From Fontibacillus panacisegetis (GTDB lineage Bacteria; Bacillota; Bacilli; Paenibacillales; Paenibacillaceae), in contig NZ_FNBG01000008.1 in assembly GCF_900102215.1 (NCBI RefSeq), positions 63,554-127,553 of the forward strand: a stretch of DNA of 64,000 bases, read 5' to 3'. Positions 7,921 through 17,426 of the stretch are shown piece by piece. A program made the translations under genes and the position numbers. The notes under the pieces were generated by a model. The model did no database searches and was not told the DNA's origin. It saw only the letters and a list, made by a program, of their open reading frames with translations. Each line of letters begins with the position of its first letter. Within the stretch, counting starts at the first letter, position 1.

Positions 7921-9765
7921 ATGTGCGGAATTACGGGTTTTATCGAGTGGAATCGGGATTTAACGCAGGACCTTGATCTGGTGCTGTCGATGACATCCTG
8001 TTTAGAAAAGAGGGGGCCGGATGCCCAAGGAACATGGATTTCCGGCCCTTGTGCTTTTGGGCATCGCAGGCTAAGCGTAATGGACCCTGAGAACGGAGCT
8101 CAGCCTATGGTCATTCTGGAAGAGGATGCCACCTATACGATTGTCTATAATGGAGAAATTTATAACGCTCCTGAATTAAAGGATGAGCTTCGCAGACGAG
8201 GACGGACATTTCGGACGAATTGCGATACGGAAGTACTTCTGCAATCCTATATCGAATGGGGACCGGATTGTGTTGATCGGCTAAATGGCATTTTTGCATT
8301 TGGTGTGTGGGATAGTGTACGGAAGCATGTTTTTTTTGCCCGGGATCGGCTAGGTGTTAAACCTTTATTTTATAGCGAGGTGGAGGGCACGCTAGTTTTT
8401 GGTTCTGAACCAAAATCATTACTCAAGCACCCTAAAGTTGAACCGGTGATCGGTGCAGACGGGCTAGCAGAAATTTTTGTCGTTGGACCAGCCAGAACAC
8501 CTGGGCATGGAATCTATCAGAATATGAGGGAGCTTAAGCCCGGTCATGCCATGATTTTTAACCGTTCCGGGCTTCGTATCCATCCATATTGGAAGCTCGA
8601 AGCAGATCAGCATTCGGATAATCCTGATGAGACTGCTGCTAAAATTCGGGAATTGCTACAGGATACGATGGATCGACAGTTGATCTCGGATGTTCCCGTG
8701 TGTACGCTTCTATCTGGCGGACTGGATTCCAGCGCCCTAACCGCCCTTGCCGTAGACTATTATCGCCGAACTGGTCAAGGTCAGGTACACACTTACTCTG
8801 TCGATTACGTAGATAATGACAAGTATTTTCAAGCACACAGCTATCAGCCCGGTGCTGATGAGCCTTGGATCAAACGAATGATTGAGGAGCTGCAAACGGA
8901 GCATCACTGGATTTCCTTCGATACTCCTGACCTTGTCGCGGCTCTACCAGACTCAACCCTAGCTCGTGATCTGCCGGGTATGGCTGATGTTGACGCATCA
9001 CTCCTGCTCTTTTGCAGAGAAATTAAGAAGGGCGCTACCGTAGCTATTTCCGGCGAAGCAGCTGACGAAGTATTCGGAGGATATCCGTGGTTCCATCGCA
9101 AGGAACTGCTCGAATCCGGCACGTTCCCATGGTCCATCGCTACTGATCTGCGAGCCAGCCTCTTATCACCGGAAATTAGAGCCTGGATTTCTCCGGAGAA
9201 ATACGTTGCCGATCGTTACGATGAGGCACTAAGTGAAGTTCCTCAGCTTCGTGGAGAGAACGACGAACAAATTCAAATGCGAACAATGTCTTACCTTAAC
9301 ATTACGCGCTTCATGCCGACCTTATTAGATCGTAAAGATCGTATGAGTATGGGGGCTGGACTTGAAGTTCGGGTTCCTTATTGCGATCATCGTCTCGTTC
9401 AATATGTATGGAATATCCCTTGGGAAATCAAAACATTCGGCGGTCGCGAGAAAGGTATTTTGCGCAAGGCGCTTGAAGGCATCCTGCCGGAAGATGTGCT
9501 GTATCGGAAAAAAAGTCCGTATCCCAAAACACATAATCCTGCTTATTTGAACGCTGTAAGAGGACAAATGCTAGATATTCTGGATAATCCCAATTCTCCT
9601 ATTTTACCTTTAATTGATGCCAAAAAAATACGTGAGATCGCTGCTTCACCAGAATCTTCCTCTAATTTGCCATGGTTCGGCCAGCTTATGTCTGGACCAC
9701 AATTGTTCGCTTATTTGACTCAAGTAAATTACTGGTTACAAGAATACCACGTTACCATTCGCTGA
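7921..9765 (+). CDS. asnB: Asparagine synthase (glutamine-hydrolysing)
   Basis: This 614-residue class B enzyme makes asparagine from aspartate, glutamine and ATP. The glutaminase domain starts with the exposed nucleophile Cys2 (MCGITGF) and includes the FGHRRLSVMD and YNGEIYNAPEL segments. The synthetase domain begins around residue 240 and has the ATP pyrophosphatase loop LLSGGLDSSALTALA (about residues 262-276) and ISGEAADEVFGGYPWF near 379. Length and overall pattern match B. subtilis AsnO (YisO), the sporulation-linked paralogue, better than AsnB or AsnH; this is from memory. A GAGAGGAG site precedes the ATG. It stands alone, divergent from the small genes at 7027-7740. Confidence 0.95.
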   Translation: MCGITGFIEWNRDLTQDLDLVLSMTSCLEKRGPDAQGTWISGPCAFGHRRLSVMDPENGAQPMVILEEDATYTIVYNGEIYNAPELKDELRRRGRTFRTNCDTEVLLQSYIEWGPDCVDRLNGIFAFGVWDSVRKHVFFARDRLGVKPLFYSEVEGTLVFGSEPKSLLKHPKVEPVIGADGLAEIFVVGPARTPGHGIYQNMRELKPGHAMIFNRSGLRIHPYWKLEADQHSDNPDETAAKIRELLQDTMDRQLISDVPVCTLLSGGLDSSALTALAVDYYRRTGQGQVHTYSVDYVDNDKYFQAHSYQPGADEPWIKRMIEELQTEHHWISFDTPDLVAALPDSTLARDLPGMADVDASLLLFCREIKKGATVAISGEAADEVFGGYPWFHRKELLESGTFPWSIATDLRASLLSPEIRAWISPEKYVADRYDEALSEVPQLRGENDEQIQMRTMSYLNITRFMPTLLDRKDRMSMGAGLEVRVPYCDHRLVQYVWNIPWEIKTFGGREKGILRKALEGILPEDVLYRKKSPYPKTHNPAYLNAVRGQMLDILDNPNSPILPLIDAKKIREIAASPESSSNLPWFGQLMSGPQLFAYLTQVNYWLQEYHVTIR

Positions 9766-9777
9766 GTTTAAAATAAA

Positions 9778-9828
9778 AAAGAGCTCCAGCAGCGTTCCTT
9801 CAAGAAGAAATGCCGCTGAAGCTCTTGT
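9778..9828 (+). terminator. Possible terminator after asnB
   Basis: An imperfect 12-bp stem (GAGCTCCAGCAG pairing with CCGCTGAAGCTC, two mismatches) lies 15 bp after the asnB stop. The tail has few T residues, so this is a weaker call than the hairpin at 9911. Confidence 0.45.
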
Positions 9829-9910
9829 CATGATTAAGCTGATTTGTTCTCACGATTTTTAAGACAGCGTATGAGTTTCTATGTATCGGGGAAGGTTAAA
9901 TTATTATGTA

Positions 9911-9941
9911 AAAAACCCCGAAGGCTAAGCCTTCGGGGTTT
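9911..9941. terminator. Bidirectional terminator between asnB and the amylase gene
   Basis: AAAACCCCGAAGGCT and AGCCTTCGGGGTTT form a perfect GC-rich hairpin with A and T runs on each side. It lies seven bases beyond the amylase stop codon and also faces asnB. Confidence 0.88.
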
Positions 9942-9947
9942 CCGATC

Positions 9948-12900
9948 TTATTTCAAATAAGCTCCATCTACTCCGATTTTGCCAGGAGCAGGATTGTTAG
10001 GGAGATCTTGAACATAAACACGCAGGTTGCCTTTACCTGATACAGTAGCAGTGAGTGTTCCATTGTTTACGTTTTTAACATCTCCAGTGACAGCATCCTT
10101 GTAGACACCGTTAGGAATACCTGTGAAAGTAGCTGACGAACTCACTGTAACGAGTGCAAAGCTATCCACACCTTTTGCTGTATCGGTAAAGCGGCGTTTA
10201 TACGCAATGTTACCGCTAACTCCTTCAGTTGAGTACTGGCCTTTTTGCAGAGCAGGAATTTTGCGGCGAATTTGGTTGAGACGCTGCACGTGCTTAACAA
10301 GTGGATGATTTAGTGTTTGTGCTACTTGACCTGTTGCAGATTGAACCACACCGAAGTCACTTGCCACAACAGTTCCTTCTATATTGTCTCCAAAATAAGC
10401 ACGTCCTGTAGTTTCGAGCGGGCAAGTAGGACCACAATCAATTTTAGCCCCTGCCTTGAACTCAATTTCCGAACCATAGAAAAGAGTAGGTATTCCACGG
10501 AAAGTCCACATAAGGCTCATATTTTCTGCCCATGCTGCTGTCCCACCTGTATAACGCGTACCCGATTTATTCGGGCCATAATCATGGCTGTCAACGTATA
10601 CCACGTTATATGTTGCATCATTGTAGCTATCATCCGAATCCTTACCATTCCAGAAAGCATTGCCGGCATCACTGAAGTTCATGTGCATACGCATATCAAT
10701 AACGTTCATACCAGAGAACTGACTGTGATCTGGAGTATGATAATTGTTGCCATTCATGAATGCATTGGTAGATGTCGGTTGATTAGCTGTGCCCATCACA
10801 GAATTTTCGTATTGATACATTTCTAAAGCTGCTGCTGCGTCGTCTGCACTGTATTGTTTACGTTCTTTCCATGTGAAGAATTGGGCAGAATGGTTAACCG
10901 AGCCACGGTTCCATTTATCATTTACGAAGGAACCAACCTCACCGAACATGAAGAAGTTTTTACCCTTGTCTCCGAACTTTTGGGCAGCATAGTTTTGAGC
11001 ATCAGGTAAAAATTCTCGGTTCCAAGTTGTACGAGGGACATGCACCGCTGTATCAATACGGAAGCCATCCACACCCATATCAATAAAATTACGATAAACT
11101 TCTTTTAAGAAATCCTGAACCCTTTGATTCTCTGTGTTAAAATCAGCAAGATCCTCGTGAATCCAGCAGCTTCTGGAATCCTCACCTTCCCAGTTGCCTA
11201 TCCAGCATTGATGGAACAGCTCCGATGGAAACATTCCAGATGTCGGATTCGGCCATTGGCAATTATAAATTCGATATCCTTCCTTGCTATAGAACGAAGT
11301 CGGTTGTCCCCAGTTACGGCAGGTATTTCCGGCTGGTTCTTCGGTTGACCAAATATCGCCATTATAAGCTTTACCCATCGGGTCGTTTCCATTGAGTCCA
11401 TCATATTCCTTGCCAGGTACAGGTGTGTCATAGTACCAGCTCCATTGACTGTCTTGGACACCATAAACAGTTGGTGAGAACAGATTCTTCTCACCCCAAC
11501 GACTTGAGTGGTTGTACACAACGTCTTGAATAATTTTGATGCCTTTGTTATGAGCTTCATTAATCAATTCTTGATAGCTTGCACCTTCTGATTCTAATCG
11601 TGGGTCAACCCGATAGAAGTCCCAGCCATGGTAGCCATGGAAATCATAATCAGAACGGTTTAGTACGACTGGTGTAATCCAAATTGCGGAGAAGCCAAGT
11701 GCTTTAATGTAATCTAGTTTTTCAATCAGACCTTTGAAATCGCCTCTAAACATGGGGTCATTGTTAGCAGCGTTTCCAGAAGATACATGGAATTGGCCTC
11801 CCCGGTTGTTGGATGAATCCCCATCAAAGAAGCGGGCTGTCATAACAAAATAAATGGAATCCTCCCGCATGTCTGTACCGATTGGTTCTCCACCCGGAAG
11901 TGGTGTTGGTGCATCTCCTGTTTTTGCTGAGACTGAAGCGCTGCTTGCAGATTTGTTTGAAGGTTCTGCTTTGTCATATGCCGCTACTGAATAAGTATAT
12001 ACAGTTTGAGCATCAAGCCCTGAATCTGCGTAAGAATTGGTGGCAGATGTGAATACCTTTGTACCTTGAGTACCGCCAGTACGAGTAATTTCGTACCCAG
12101 CTACACCGCGTCCACCCTCATTATCTATAGAAGCAGTCCAAGTTAACGCGATTCTGATTCCATTCGCTATAGCACTAACATTTGTTGGTACAGAAGGAGG
12201 TGTTGTATCTGGAATAGGAGGAATACACGGGTTGATCGTGTTTGCAGTTACAACGCCATCCTTGATGGTCGTTATACCAGGCCCTATGGAATAATTCACT
12301 CCACCATGATTGTCCCAAGCTCCATTACCGTTATTGAAAACAACGTTTACTCCGGTGGCTGTACCTAAATTAATTTTCTTTTTCTTCCAATCCGTACATG
12401 AAGTTGCTTCCATAGCTTCTCCAGGAACAGTCGTCCACGTAGAACCATTGATTTGATAATGAATGTTTACTGAGCTCCAGCCTCGAGTTTTCGTATAATA
12501 ATAAATTTCAGCTGTATTTTCACTTGTTGGATCAGCTGTTGTAACTTGCAGGGCTGTGGACTGTGCTGATTGATTGCCAGCAGCATCTTTAGCTAGAACA
12601 GTATAGCTGTAAGTTGTTGATGCAGTTAAGCCAGTATCGGTATACGAAGTTGTGGTTACACCGGCTTTAACTAAATTTCCATTGCGATAGACATCGTACC
12701 CAGTAACGCCAACATTATCTGTTGATGCTGTCCAGGAAATAACAGCGGAGGCACTAGTCACTGCACCTTTGCTTAGTCCAGTTGGAACACTTGGCGGGGT
12801 AGTATCCGGTGTACAAGGACTTGCTGCATTTACCGTAACGACTCCATCCTTAATCGTTGTAATCCCTGCTCCAATTGTATAATTAGAGCCGCCATTGTTA

Positions 12901-14129
12901 TCCCAAGTTCCAGAACCATTGTTAAATGCAGCCTTTAATCCTGTTGCTGTACCAAGGTTAATACTTTTGGCAGCCCAATTTGTACAACCAGCATCGTTCA
13001 TATTTACACCAGGAGTAGTGGTCCAGGTAGAACCATTTATTTGATAATGAATATTTGCCGAGCTCCATCCACGAGTTTTTGTATTGTAGTAAATTTGAGC
13101 AATATTGTCGTTGGGGGCTTCTGAAGTAGTCACTTGAAGTGGAGCCGATTGAGGGGATTGGTTACCAGCAGCATCTTTTGCCAGAACTGTATAACTGTAT
13201 GTTGTCGATGCTGTCAATCCGGAGTCTGTATATGAAGTCGAAGTTACATTGGATTGGATTAGTGTACTATTCCGATAAACATCATAACCAGTAACACCGA
13301 CATTATCTGTGGATGCTGTCCAGGAGAACATGGCTGATGTACTAGTGACTGTGCCTTGGGTCAGATCCGTTGGAATGGTCGGTGGTTCATCTTCGGATAT
13401 ACCACAAGGGTTTCCAGAGGAAATGATACCGCTTTCAACTTTAACATCACCAGTACCAAGCAAGTAGTTTTTCCCACCATTATTATCCCAGGTGGAGCCA
13501 TTGTTAAATGTAGCGGTTAATCCAGTTGCTGAACCAAGAGCAATCGTCTTTTTCTTCCATAAACTACAGCCCTCATCCATCGCTACTCCAGGAGCGGTGG
13601 TCCATGCTCCGCCAGTTGGAGAATAATGAATATTTACTGTCGGCCAGCTTGCATTAGACTTGTAGTAAACGGTAACTGTATTATCATCTGGAATCTGACC
13701 ACAGGGATCACCAGCATTCGCAAAAACTTGTCCATCTTTCACTTGATGTATTCCGCTAGTAAGCGAGTAGTTATTTCCACCGTTGTTGTCCCAAGCTCCT
13801 GAACCATTATTGAATACAGCTTGAAAACTAGAGGTACTTCCTAAGGGAATTGTAGCTTTAGTCCAGTTTGTACAAGCTTCTTCCATCGCTACACCCGGAG
13901 CAGTAGTCCAAGCCCCACTCCCGGTATGATGAATGTTGACGGAACTCCAGTTTTTATATGGGGTGTAATAATAGACGATGGCTTCATTGCCACTAGTTGA
14001 TTCTGATTCAGCTGCTGCCGCAATGGAATATGAAGTGCTCCCACTCATGCTTCCAAGAAATGAAAAGAAAAAGGTGATGCAAATTATAAGACTGTTCCAC
14101 TTCTTTAAGTGCACAAATCTCCTGGTCAT
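9948..14129 (-). CDS. Secreted modular alpha-amylase (GH13) with four starch-binding modules
   Basis: This 1393-residue exported enzyme cuts alpha-1,4 links in starch. A signal peptide covers about residues 1-40. Four CBM25/26-like starch-binding modules follow at about 50-143, 150-242, 342-440 and 540-640; each has the W..VNIHY...WTT.PG..M and FNNG..WDN.GG.NY patterns. Fibronectin type III modules lie at about 249-337, 445-533 and 645-745. The GH13 barrel spans about 757-1290: DVVYNH (near 867), GFRIDTAVH with the nucleophile Asp (near 1025), FGEVGS with the acid/base Glu (near 1060) and VDSHDYG (near 1182). A C-terminal beta domain ends the chain. The second and third FN3 repeats and the last CBMs are close duplicates. 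It is monocistronic, with a cre-controlled promoter. Confidence 0.95.
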   Translation of the reverse strand: MTRRFVHLKKWNSLIICITFFFSFLGSMSGSTSYSIAAAAESESTSGNEAIVYYYTPYKNWSSVNIHHTGSGAWTTAPGVAMEEACTNWTKATIPLGSTSSFQAVFNNGSGAWDNNGGNNYSLTSGIHQVKDGQVFANAGDPCGQIPDDNTVTVYYKSNASWPTVNIHYSPTGGAWTTAPGVAMDEGCSLWKKKTIALGSATGLTATFNNGSTWDNNGGKNYLLGTGDVKVESGIISSGNPCGISEDEPPTIPTDLTQGTVTSTSAMFSWTASTDNVGVTGYDVYRNSTLIQSNVTSTSYTDSGLTASTTYSYTVLAKDAAGNQSPQSAPLQVTTSEAPNDNIAQIYYNTKTRGWSSANIHYQINGSTWTTTPGVNMNDAGCTNWAAKSINLGTATGLKAAFNNGSGTWDNNGGSNYTIGAGITTIKDGVVTVNAASPCTPDTTPPSVPTGLSKGAVTSASAVISWTASTDNVGVTGYDVYRNGNLVKAGVTTTSYTDTGLTASTTYSYTVLAKDAAGNQSAQSTALQVTTADPTSENTAEIYYYTKTRGWSSVNIHYQINGSTWTTVPGEAMEATSCTDWKKKKINLGTATGVNVVFNNGNGAWDNHGGVNYSIGPGITTIKDGVVTANTINPCIPPIPDTTPPSVPTNVSAIANGIRIALTWTASIDNEGGRGVAGYEITRTGGTQGTKVFTSATNSYADSGLDAQTVYTYSVAAYDKAEPSNKSASSASVSAKTGDAPTPLPGGEPIGTDMREDSIYFVMTARFFDGDSSNNRGGQFHVSSGNAANNDPMFRGDFKGLIEKLDYIKALGFSAIWITPVVLNRSDYDFHGYHGWDFYRVDPRLESEGASYQELINEAHNKGIKIIQDVVYNHSSRWGEKNLFSPTVYGVQDSQWSWYYDTPVPGKEYDGLNGNDPMGKAYNGDIWSTEEPAGNTCRNWGQPTSFYSKEGYRIYNCQWPNPTSGMFPSELFHQCWIGNWEGEDSRSCWIHEDLADFNTENQRVQDFLKEVYRNFIDMGVDGFRIDTAVHVPRTTWNREFLPDAQNYAAQKFGDKGKNFFMFGEVGSFVNDKWNRGSVNHSAQFFTWKERKQYSADDAAAALEMYQYENSVMGTANQPTSTNAFMNGNNYHTPDHSQFSGMNVIDMRMHMNFSDAGNAFWNGKDSDDSYNDATYNVVYVDSHDYGPNKSGTRYTGGTAAWAENMSLMWTFRGIPTLFYGSEIEFKAGAKIDCGPTCPLETTGRAYFGDNIEGTVVASDFGVVQSATGQVAQTLNHPLVKHVQRLNQIRRKIPALQKGQYSTEGVSGNIAYKRRFTDTAKGVDSFALVTVSSSATFTGIPNGVYKDAVTGDVKNVNNGTLTATVSGKGNLRVYVQDLPNNPAPGKIGVDGAYLK

Positions 14130-14198
14130 TAATAACTATCCTCCTATAAAATATTTTTACGTGTTGCGCAAATACGTAATGCCTCCTCCCTCTATTTA

Positions 14199-14212
14199 TG
14201 CAATCGTTTTCA
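14199..14212. promoter_or_regulatory. cre site (CcpA operator) at the amylase promoter
   Basis: TGCAATCGTTTTCA (TGAAAACGATTGCA on the coding strand) matches the cre consensus TGWAANCGNTNWCA at 13 of 14 positions. It sits just downstream of the predicted -10 box, at about +6 to +19, a classic position for carbon catabolite repression of amylase genes. Confidence 0.8.
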
Positions 14213-14224
14213 TTTGTTCTGATT

Positions 14225-14254
14225 ATATTATCTCCATCAGCCAATATTTGTCAA
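14225..14254 (-). promoter_or_regulatory. Sigma-A promoter of the amylase gene
   Basis: On the minus strand a consensus TTGACA (14254-14249) and TAATAT (14230-14225) are separated by 18 bp. The start of the amylase gene lies about 95 bp downstream. Confidence 0.75.
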
Positions 14255-14324
14255 CGTTTTAAGTGTATAAAATTTAAAATTGATAGTATCGACATAAGTG
14301 ATGTAGTGAAATAGTCTTATCAAG

Positions 14325-14666
14325 AAGGGACTGTCCCAAAAGTAGGGTTAGTGTCAAAACTAGAAATATTGGTGCAAGGAAGATGATGCGGAATTCCTGA
14401 AATTCCTGCAAATGTGCAGGCTTTGATCACGTAAAGCCTCTAAATGCCCTAAATTGCTGCAAATGTGCAGGCTTTCTCTAAGGATTCTCTTCAAACTAGT
14501 CTATTCTGAACCATTTTCCTGCATTTTTGCAGGCTTTTGTTCATCCTTTCATGGCTACTTTTAAAAAACTGTATTTTTGCATCCTTTTCCTGATATCTTG
14601 CCTTCCACTGCTAAACAAGAAGCGTCCCTCAAAGTTATCTGAGATAACTTTGAGGGACAGCCTCTT
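14325..14666. mobile_element. MITE-like element, copy A (342 bp)
   Basis: This element has terminal inverted repeats: AAGGGACTGTCCCAAAA on the left, and on the right an end whose complement reads AAGAGGCTGTCCCTCAAA. It carries no plausible transposase. The interior has several CCTGCA...TGCAGG palindromes. A near-identical copy lies at 42830-43227. Copy A lacks about 61 bp that copy B has, the missing part being bounded by short ATGAT repeats. The right end holds a perfect 16-bp hairpin at 14624-14658. It is inserted 12 bp beyond the rdgB stop. Imperfect 8-bp flanks (CTTATCAA and CTTATTGA) may be a decayed target duplication. Confidence 0.75.
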
Positions 14667-14678
14667 CTTATTGAGCAC

Positions 14679-15314
14679 TCATCTATTAGTTGAGCTCTTC
14701 AATTTATCCACAAGCTCACGAAGTGCAGCTCCTCGATGACTAATTGCTTGCTTCTCCTCAATGGTTAGCTCTGCCATAGTCTTCTCATAGGGCGGCAAAT
14801 AAAAGAGCGGATCATATCCAAACCCACCGCCCCCAGCCGGTTCAGATGTGATCCATCCCTCGACCGATCCAGAGGATTCAACAAATTGTCCGGTTGCAGG
14901 ATCATATAGAGCAAGGTGGCAAACGAATTGGGCTGTGCTAAGAAGAGGCTGTTCGGTATCCTCGCCTTGCTGAAGCTTCTCAAGCTCAGCAAGCAGCTTG
15001 GTATTGTTATCAGCGTCCGAAGCCCCTTCACCTGCATATCTTGCGGAATATACTCCAGGATCACCGCTCAGCTTATCAACGCATAATCCGGAATCATCAG
15101 CCAATACAGGCTGTCCGAGCAAATCACCTACGGTTTTTGCTTTTTTACGAGCGTTGTCGGCAAAGGTTTCTCCGTCTTCAACCACTTCAGGCACATCGGG
15201 ATAGTCATACATACTTTCAACCGATTTGCCTGTAAACTCCAAGGCATGGGCGAATTCTCGCATCTTTCCTTTATTTCGAGTTGCTACAATAATTGTAGAT
15301 CCATTCATGTCCAT
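14679..15314 (-). CDS. rdgB: XTP/dITP diphosphatase (non-canonical purine NTP pyrophosphatase)
   Basis: This 211-residue HAM1/RdgB-family protein removes hydrolysed or deaminated purine nucleotides (ITP, dITP, XTP) from the pool. Visible family motifs are the N-terminal IIVATRNKGKMREF, ETFADNARKKA, LADDSGLCVDKLSGDPGVYSARYAG, GGGFGYDPLFYLP and the C-terminal EKQAISHRGAALREL. Its ATG overlaps the rph stop by one base, so the two genes are translationally coupled. The order gerM-rph-rdgB is that of B. subtilis gerM-rph-ysnA. A MITE-like element follows immediately. Confidence 0.95.
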   Translation of the reverse strand: MDMNGSTIIVATRNKGKMREFAHALEFTGKSVESMYDYPDVPEVVEDGETFADNARKKAKTVGDLLGQPVLADDSGLCVDKLSGDPGVYSARYAGEGASDADNNTKLLAELEKLQQGEDTEQPLLSTAQFVCHLALYDPATGQFVESSGSVEGWITSEPAGGGGFGYDPLFYLPPYEKTMAELTIEEKQAISHRGAALRELVDKLKSSTNR

Positions 15315-16075
15315 TATACGTTAGCCCCTGCGTCACCATTAGGAATTTTTAGAGCGATCGGACCGAGAGCTTCTCGCTGTTGGGCAATCATCTCTTGAAT
15401 CCCTTTCTCAGCAACTGCAAGCATTTGGTCTAGCTGACTTCTGGAGAAAGGATGCTCTTCACCTGTACCTTGGACTTCAACAAATTGTCCTTGTCCAGTC
15501 ATAACGACATTCATATCCACCTTAGCCCTGGAGTCTTCTTCATAATTCAAATCAAGCAAAACCTCCTGGCCTACAATTCCTACACTAACAGATGCTAAAT
15601 AGTCGGTAATCGGGAATACGGGAAGAGAATGCTTCTGAACAATTTTGTTCATAGCAATGGCCATCGCGATAAAAGCCCCTGTAATCGAAGTAGTACGTGT
15701 ACCTCCATCAGCCTGCAGTACGTCGCAATCGATCGTAATAGAACGTTCTCCCAGAGCATGCAGATCAACAACAGAACGGAGTGAACGCCCGATCAATCTT
15801 TGGATCTCCATCGTTCTGCCGCTTAGCTTACCACGTGCTGCTTCACGTTGGTTACGGGATTGTGTTGCCCGAGGCAGCATGGAATACTCTGCTGTAATCC
15901 AGCCTTTTCCCTGCCCCTTCATAAACATAGGCACTTTTTCCTCTACTGTCGCTGTGCACATTACTTTCGTATCGCCAACTTCAATATATACAGAACCTTC
16001 TGCATATTTATTTATATTTACAGTCAAACTCATCGGTCTGCGCTCATTAGCCTCGCGTCCGTTTGTTCTCATCAT
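15314..16075 (-). CDS. rph: Ribonuclease PH
   Basis: This 253-residue phosphorolytic 3'-5' exoribonuclease trims the 3' ends of tRNA precursors. The start [15 protein letters not shown] is the typical RNase PH N-terminus. Other family segments are [64 protein letters not shown] and a late [14 protein letters not shown]. The length is normal. It lies in an operon between gerM, 146 bp upstream, and rdgB. Confidence 0.96.
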   Translation of the reverse strand: MMRTNGREANERRPMSLTVNINKYAEGSVYIEVGDTKVMCTATVEEKVPMFMKGQGKGWITAEYSMLPRATQSRNQREAARGKLSGRTMEIQRLIGRSLRSVVDLHALGERSITIDCDVLQADGGTRTTSITGAFIAMAIAMNKIVQKHSLPVFPITDYLASVSVGIVGQEVLLDLNYEEDSRAKVDMNVVMTGQGQFVEVQGTGEEHPFSRSQLDQMLAVAEKGIQEMIAQQREALGPIALKIPNGDAGANV

Positions 16076-16221
16076 TCACTGCCTCCTACATTTCATGCTG
16101 TCCTTATATGCTTTTCCTATTCTACCAAAGTGTAGGCATAAAAGCATCTTTTGAAACCCATAATCTTGTAAGAGATGATGAGTGTTCCTCAAGTGTCCTG
16201 CGTAGTACATTGAACAATGCG

Positions 16222-17283
16222 CTAAATCGGGATTTCGTTAATTACTTCCGGTCTCGTTACCGGTTCACCGTATTTTTGATCATCCATTCCAACTACATCC
16301 TTTTGCCCGTTAAGCCATATACGAACTTTCCCTTCTTTCGTGTTCTGCGTTACTGTAAGTACCAAGGATTGCATCATTTGTGCCGGAGGTTTCTCCCCGA
16401 TATTGAACATATCATCTTCAATCGATACCGTGATTACTCCATCCTCTGATACCTCAACAGCTTTTAGAACCGACTGATCCGTTAAGACTCTCTCTAGTCC
16501 TGAAGCTTTGGAAGGACCTTTAATTAGCTCACCAATCGCTGCTGTTACAGGACTGCTCTCTGACGAGACAAATCGGGTAACTGGAACATAATATTGTACC
16601 CCTTCCGATGTTGAAGCCGAGAAGAAAACAGTGACGGGCCTAGTCTGTGATAAATTCGTTCCTTCTCCCAGTTCGAGATTGATTCCTAAATTGCTATTGA
16701 GCGGGCGATCGAGCGGTGTGCCGTTGATTGGCATTTCATTTAACTTGGCTCCGTCCATCCATAACTGAACATTTTTAATTTGAGGGTCACTGAGTAAAGT
16801 CCAAGTCACCGCTTCAAGCAGCTTCCGTTCATCACCTTTATCATACTCGCCAAAAGATTTGTTGAATTCCACAATGGCAAGCTGCTCGTCCTGCTTAATT
16901 GTAACGGCCTTGACCTCAGTGTTTTTCGGAAGCACCCCGCTAAATCCCGTTGGAATGTAATTGCTGTACGTGCCGTCCTTCACCAGCATTTCAAGCATTC
17001 GCGTATATTTGCTTGCAGCATCTCCTTGCGGTAAATGTAGTGAGACCGGAGCAAGCCAACCATGTTCATCTTTTAAAAATACTGTCGACAACGCTTCTTC
17101 TGTTAGCAGGCTTGTCTTGTCAACAGCTTCAAGAGATTTCAGCATCTGACTCTCAATCTCCGTCGGCGGCGGATCAATCTGTGCCGAAGGGCCTGTCCCA
17201 AACAAACTGCAACCGGATAATAACAACGGAATAGTTAATACACTAACTGCTGCGGTATTGCGAAATTGCCGGTTCCATCTCAT
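16222..17283 (-). CDS. gerM: GerM-type sporulation and germination lipoprotein
   Basis: This 353-residue lipoprotein has an N-terminal signal with the lipobox LSGC (Cys25). Two GerMN-like repeats follow. One begins near residue 80 (VSLHLPQGDAASKYTRMLEMLVKDG...LPKNTEVKAVTIKQDEQLAIVEFNKSF). The other begins near 207 (VTVFFSASTSEGVQYYVPVTRFVSSESSPVTAAIGELIKGP). In B. subtilis GerM is needed in the forespore-mother cell channel and spore cortex formation. The synteny with rph and rdgB supports the assignment. A GGGAGG site precedes the ATG. Confidence 0.9.
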   Translation of the reverse strand: MRWNRQFRNTAAVSVLTIPLLLSGCSLFGTGPSAQIDPPPTEIESQMLKSLEAVDKTSLLTEEALSTVFLKDEHGWLAPVSLHLPQGDAASKYTRMLEMLVKDGTYSNYIPTGFSGVLPKNTEVKAVTIKQDEQLAIVEFNKSFGEYDKGDERKLLEAVTWTLLSDPQIKNVQLWMDGAKLNEMPINGTPLDRPLNSNLGINLELGEGTNLSQTRPVTVFFSASTSEGVQYYVPVTRFVSSESSPVTAAIGELIKGPSKASGLERVLTDQSVLKAVEVSEDGVITVSIEDDMFNIGEKPPAQMMQSLVLTVTQNTKEGKVRIWLNGQKDVVGMDDQKYGEPVTRPEVINEIPI

Positions 17284-17426
17284 CCCTATAGTTCCTCCCT
17301 AACATTTTTCTTGAGTTTGTATTACTATATATACGAGCCCTCTTGTGAAAAATAACTTCTGAACACACATTATTTAGAAGTCTGTGCTCGCTCTGGATTA
17401 AAAAATATTGGGTAAGGGTGATATGA

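Noticed and set aside
10317-10826. Plus-strand open frame of 169 codons inside the amylase gene
   Set aside because: Antisense to the GH13 domain, Cys- and His-rich and without a ribosome-binding site; a by-product of the amylase codon pattern.
12180-13960. Repeated blocks considered as a possible CRISPR or DNA repeat array
   Set aside because: The repeats are in frame, about 590 bp apart and translate to CBM and FN3 modules; they are protein domain duplications.
14527-14739. Short plus-strand frame in the MITE-like element and rdgB 3' end
   Set aside because: It spans the element border and the antisense of rdgB and is not kept in the other copy.
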